Shown: one piece after another, positions 60,593 to 64,000 of the stretch
How the letters are laid out: each line of letters starts with the position of its first letter
Numbering within the stretch: the first letter of the stretch is position 1
NCBI RefSeq assembly: GCF_004912135.1
Contig: NZ_STGU01000001.1
Location: 124,001 to 188,000, forward strand
Reading direction: 5' to 3'
Length of the DNA stretch: 64,000 nt
Source: Rhizobium rosettiformans W3
Lineage (GTDB): Bacteria; Pseudomonadota; Alphaproteobacteria; Rhizobiales; Rhizobiaceae
Notes under the pieces: generated by a model
Seen by the model: only the letters and a program-made list of their open reading frames with translations
Told to the model about the DNA's origin: nothing
The model's database searches: none
Program-made: the position numbers and the translations under genes

Positions 60593-61798
60593 TCAGACCC
60601 GTTCCAGGGCAATCGCAATGCCCTGGCCGACGCCGATGCACATGGTGGATAGCGCATAGCGTCCGCCGGTTTCCTTGAGCTCCAGAGCAGCGGTTCCGGC
60701 GATGCGGGCGCCCGACATGCCGAGCGGGTGGCCAAGAGCAATCGCGCCACCGTTACGGTTGACGCGCGGGTCGTCGTCGGCGATGCCGAGATCGCGGAGT
60801 GTGGCGATGCCCTGAGATGCAAAGGCTTCGTTCAGCTCGATCACGTCGATCTGCTCTTGCGTCAGGCCGAGGCGGGCGAGCAGCTTCTTCGAGGCCGGCG
60901 CGGGGCCGAAGCCCATGATGCGCGGCGGAACGCCTGCCGTTGCACCACCCAGGATGCGGGCGATGGGGGTGAGGCCATATTCCTTCACCGCAGCTTCCGA
61001 AGCGATGATCAGGGCGGCGGCCCCGTCATTGACGCCGGAGGCATTGCCGGCGGTGACGGTGGCACCGTCCATCTTGTTGACCGGCTTCAGCTTGGCGAGC
61101 GCTTCCACCGATGTCGCGCGCGGGTGCTCGTCGCGGTCGACGATCACGGGGTCACCCTTGCGCTGCGGCACGGTGACAGCAACGATTTCCTTCGCCAGCC
61201 GGCCATTGGCTTGCGCTTCTGCCGCCTTAGCCTGGCTGCGCACGGCAAAGGCATCCTGATCCTCGCGGGAGATCTTGAAATCGATCGCGACATTGTCGCC
61301 GGTCTCCGGCATGGAATCGACGCCGTATTGCTTCTTCATCAGAGGATTGACGAAGCGCCAGCCGATCGTGGTGTCGTAGATCTCTGCATTGCGGGAAAAC
61401 GCCGTGTCAGCCTTGGGCATGACGAATGGCGCGCGGCTCATGCTTTCGACGCCGCCTGCGATCATTAGCTCGGCTTCGCCGGACTTGATGGCGCGTGCGG
61501 CGGTGATCACGGCATCCATGCCGGAGCCGCAGAGGCGGTTGATCGTGGTGCCGGTGACGGAGACGGGCAGGCCGGCGAGCAGGGCCGACATGCGGGCGAC
61601 GTTGCGGTTGTCTTCGCCGGCTTGGTTGGCGCAGCCGAAGATCACGTCCTCGACGGCTTCCCAGTCGATGCCGGCATGGCGCTCCATCAGCGCCTTCAGT
61701 GGCACTGCGCCGAGATCGTCGGCCCGAACGGAGGAGAGCGAGCCGCCGAAACGGCCGATGGGTGTGCGGATGTAATCGCAGATAAAGGCTTCGGTCAT
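60593..61798 (-). CDS. pcaF: Beta-ketoadipyl-CoA thiolase
   Basis: This 401-residue thiolase has the nucleophile Cys90 ([11 protein letters not shown]), His357 ([12 protein letters not shown]) and the second Cys387 (TMCIGVGQG). PcaF splits beta-ketoadipyl-CoA into acetyl-CoA and succinyl-CoA. Length and the N-terminus ([17 protein letters not shown]) match PcaF rather than acetoacetyl-CoA thiolase. It follows pcaJ by ten bases and ends the operon. The ATG at 61798 has GAGGAAA upstream. Confidence 0.95.
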   Translation of the reverse strand: MTEAFICDYIRTPIGRFGGSLSSVRADDLGAVPLKALMERHAGIDWEAVEDVIFGCANQAGEDNRNVARMSALLAGLPVSVTGTTINRLCGSGMDAVITAARAIKSGEAELMIAGGVESMSRAPFVMPKADTAFSRNAEIYDTTIGWRFVNPLMKKQYGVDSMPETGDNVAIDFKISREDQDAFAVRSQAKAAEAQANGRLAKEIVAVTVPQRKGDPVIVDRDEHPRATSVEALAKLKPVNKMDGATVTAGNASGVNDGAAALIIASEAAVKEYGLTPIARILGGATAGVPPRIMGFGPAPASKKLLARLGLTQEQIDVIELNEAFASQGIATLRDLGIADDDPRVNRNGGAIALGHPLGMSGARIAGTAALELKETGGRYALSTMCIGVGQGIAIALERV

Positions 61799-61808
61799 TG
61801 GGATTTCC

Positions 61809-62506
61809 TCAGAGAGCCGGCACGACGAGGTCGGCAACCGGACCGTCGGTATGCAGCTTAGCGCCGGTCATGGCCTGCAGCTCGTCCATGGTCATCGCGG
61901 CAAGCTTTTCGCGTACGACGAACTTGCCATCGACGATGTCGATCACGGCATGGCTCGTATAGACGCGGGTGATGCAGCCGACGCCTGTGAGCGGAAAGGT
62001 GCAGCGTTCTACGAGCTTCGGCTTGCCATCCTTGGTGACGTGTTCGGTGATGACGACAACCTGCTTTGCGCCATGCACCAGATCCATGGCGCCGCCAACG
62101 GCGGGAACACCCTTGGAGCCGACGCGCCAATTGGCGAGGTCACCGTTTTCGGCCACCTGATAGGCGCCGAGGATCGCGACATCGAGATGGCCGCCGCGGA
62201 CCATGGCGAAGCTGTCGGCATGGTGGAAGAAGGCGGAGCCCGGCTTCAGGGTAATCGCCTTTTTGCCGGCATTGATCAGATCCCAGTCCTCTTCGCCGGC
62301 AGGCGGTGCCTCGCCGAAATTCAGCACGCCGTTCTCGGTATGGAAGATGGCCTGTCGCCCTTCCGGCTGGAACTTGGCAACCATTTCCGGAAAGCCGATG
62401 CCGAGGTTGACATAGGCGCCGTCGGCGATGTCCTGGGCGGCGCGCCAGGCGATCTGGGCGTTGGAGAGCTTGATGTCCTCGCGGGTGTCAATGGCTGGTG
62501 CGTCGG

Positions 62507-62510
<4 letters not shown>
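61809..62510 (-). CDS. pcaJ: 3-oxoadipate CoA-transferase subunit B
   Basis: This 233-residue subunit has the catalytic Glu in FHTENGVLNFG and the typical start IAWRAAQDIADGAYVNLGIGFP. With PcaI it moves CoA from succinyl-CoA to beta-ketoadipate. Its ATG overlaps the pcaI stop (62507-62510). Homologous acetoacetate transferases exist, but the neighbours pcaF and pcaR settle the pathway. Confidence 0.94.
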
Positions 62511-63214
<704 letters not shown>

Positions 63215-63295
63215 GGGAACTCCCGTTTCCTCTGGCTGCGGACATGCCGCGCCTCGCCAACAAATAGGTCCGCTCCACCATCGACAGCAAGCGGT

Positions 63296-63332
63296 TTGTG
63301 CGATAATTGATATTTGTTCGATAATCGCACAA
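63296..63332. promoter_or_regulatory. PcaR-type operator with three 9-base repeats
   Basis: TTGTGCGAT lies at 63296-63304, TTGTTCGAT at 63314-63322 and the inverse ATCGCACAA at 63324-63332. The last two form a palindrome around one base, and the first is a direct repeat 18 bases upstream. Known PobR/PcaU sites have just this layout of a palindrome plus a third repeat. It lies between pcaI and the regulator, so it can serve both. Confidence 0.75.
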
Positions 63333-63344
63333 TACGGAGTGGAT

Positions 63345-64000
63345 ATGGCGGTCGGAGAGCGGGACCTGATGGGTGGTTTTGCCAAGGGGCTGAAGGTGCT
63401 CGAAGCCTTCGGGCCTGATCGTCAGCGGCTCAGCATCACGGATGCCTCTGACATCAGCGGGCTCGACCGGGCGACGGCTCGGCGCTGCCTGCTGACACTC
63501 GCCGAACTGGGTTATGCCGACTACGATGGGAAGTTCTTCTCGCTGACGCCGAAGATCCTGCGGATCGGCCATGCCTGGCTGTCTGCCACACCACTGCCGG
63601 TTCTGCTGCAACCGCATCTCGATCAATTGTCGGAACGCGTCGGCCACAGCGCTTCGGCTTCGATCCTCGATAATACCGAAATCGTCTACATCGCCCGTGC
63701 CGCCCAGAAGAGGGTCATGTCGATCAACCTGATGCCTGGGTCGCGATTGCCGGCGTACAGCGCCTCGATGGGGCGAGTGCTGCTGGCAGCGCTTTCTGAC
63801 GCCGAAGTCGACGCCATCCTTCAGGCGTCCCCGCTGACGGCAAATACACCGCGTACCATCACCGATCCTCGTTTGCTGAAAGAGGAGATCGCCAAGGTTC
63901 GGCAGCAGGGTTACGCTGTGATCGACCAGGAGCTGGAGATCGGTCTCTGTTCGATTGCCATTCCTGTCCGCAACGATCGGGGCCGGGTGGTGGCTGCCAT
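63345..64000 (+). CDS. pcaR: IclR-family regulator PcaR (3' end beyond window)
   Basis: An ATG at 63345, with GGAG five bases upstream, opens a frame that stays open to the window edge (218 codons). The translation shows the IclR winged helix (GFAKGLKVLEAFGPDRQRLS, then GLDRATARRCLLTLAELGY). An IclR ligand domain follows (RVMSINLMPGSRLPAYSASMGRVLLAAL; IDQELEIGLCSIAIPV). These fit PcaR/PcaU/PobR, which sense beta-ketoadipate or protocatechuate. About 40 residues are missing. It probably activates the divergent pcaIJF. Confidence 0.9.
   Translation, partial: MAVGERDLMGGFAKGLKVLEAFGPDRQRLSITDASDISGLDRATARRCLLTLAELGYADYDGKFFSLTPKILRIGHAWLSATPLPVLLQPHLDQLSERVGHSASASILDNTEIVYIARAAQKRVMSINLMPGSRLPAYSASMGRVLLAALSDAEVDAILQASPLTANTPRTITDPRLLKEEIAKVRQQGYAVIDQELEIGLCSIAIPVRNDRGRVVAA

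Overview
The window looks like part of a replicon from a fast-growing alphaproteobacterium of the Rhizobiaceae (Rhizobium/Agrobacterium group). The evidence is high GC with strong third-position bias, many ATGA stop/start overlaps, several solute-binding-protein ABC importers, a mosaic of short GC-rich palindromes typical of rhizobial intergenic elements, a pca aromatic-acid module and a VirC1-like orphan ParA. The species cannot be fixed from the sequence alone. No rRNA, tRNA, CRISPR array or insertion sequence was seen.

Layout. (1) 1-2124: a sulfide/persulfide-type stress module, with an RND efflux adaptor and the first codons of its pump, a DUF2892 membrane protein, a BigR-like ArsR repressor and a divergent DUF442 protein, with AT-rich palindromes in the promoters. 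(2) 2248-4218: an unfamiliar two-winged-helix regulator, an orphan CheW and a small unknown protein. (3) 4225-20403 (minus strand): a complete-looking but highly divergent alginate-type exopolysaccharide operon in transcription order algD-alg8-alg44-algA-algG-algI-algJ-(Sel1)-algX-algF-(large Sel1)-algL. An orphan LuxR-type response regulator (20648-21292) lies upstream and a ParA ATPase (21931-22656) beyond it. (4) 23019-28360: a galactofuranose-type importer ytfQ-ytfR-ytfT-yjfF plus a GntR regulator. (5) 28389-35319: a GntR regulator divergent from a polyamine/hydantoin-type ABC importer with an Asp/Glu/hydantoin racemase and an acetyltransferase. (6) 35326-45677: amino-sugar catabolism (NagK-like ROK kinase, NagA, SIS-type deaminase, UTRA regulator) divergent from a Gfo/Idh/MocA oxidoreductase and a second carbohydrate importer. 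(7) 45760-46872: a GFA-family protein and a VapBC toxin-antitoxin pair. (8) 47037-57763: two divergent groups holding a D-threonine-aldolase-like PLP enzyme, two M81 metallopeptidases, an NTF2-like protein, RidA, an RpiR regulator, a short-chain dehydrogenase, a cytoplasmic GH20 hexosaminidase, an MFS transporter and CutC. (9) 57767-60553: a membrane GGDEF-EAL protein and a DUF922 metalloprotease-like protein. (10) 60593-64000: pcaI-pcaJ-pcaF and the divergent, truncated pcaR with a three-repeat operator.

The main candidate for a new system is the alginate-type operon. The polymer-forming parts (AlgD, the Alg8 synthase motifs, AlgI/AlgJ/AlgX acetylation residues) are intact. Four other functions seem lost when compared with Pseudomonas proteins from memory: the phosphomannose-isomerase half of AlgA, the c-di-GMP-binding residues of the Alg44 PilZ domain, the DPHD motif of AlgG and the active-site His of AlgL. 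No AlgE outer-membrane porin is encoded, and neither Sel1 protein has a lipobox. The inference is a machine making O-acetylated, mannuronate-rich polymer that is not gated by c-di-GMP in the usual way and leaves the cell by an unknown route.

The amino-sugar genes and the D-amino-acid/RidA/M81 genes lie together and probably salvage chitin- or peptidoglycan-derived compounds. That link is an inference from gene order.
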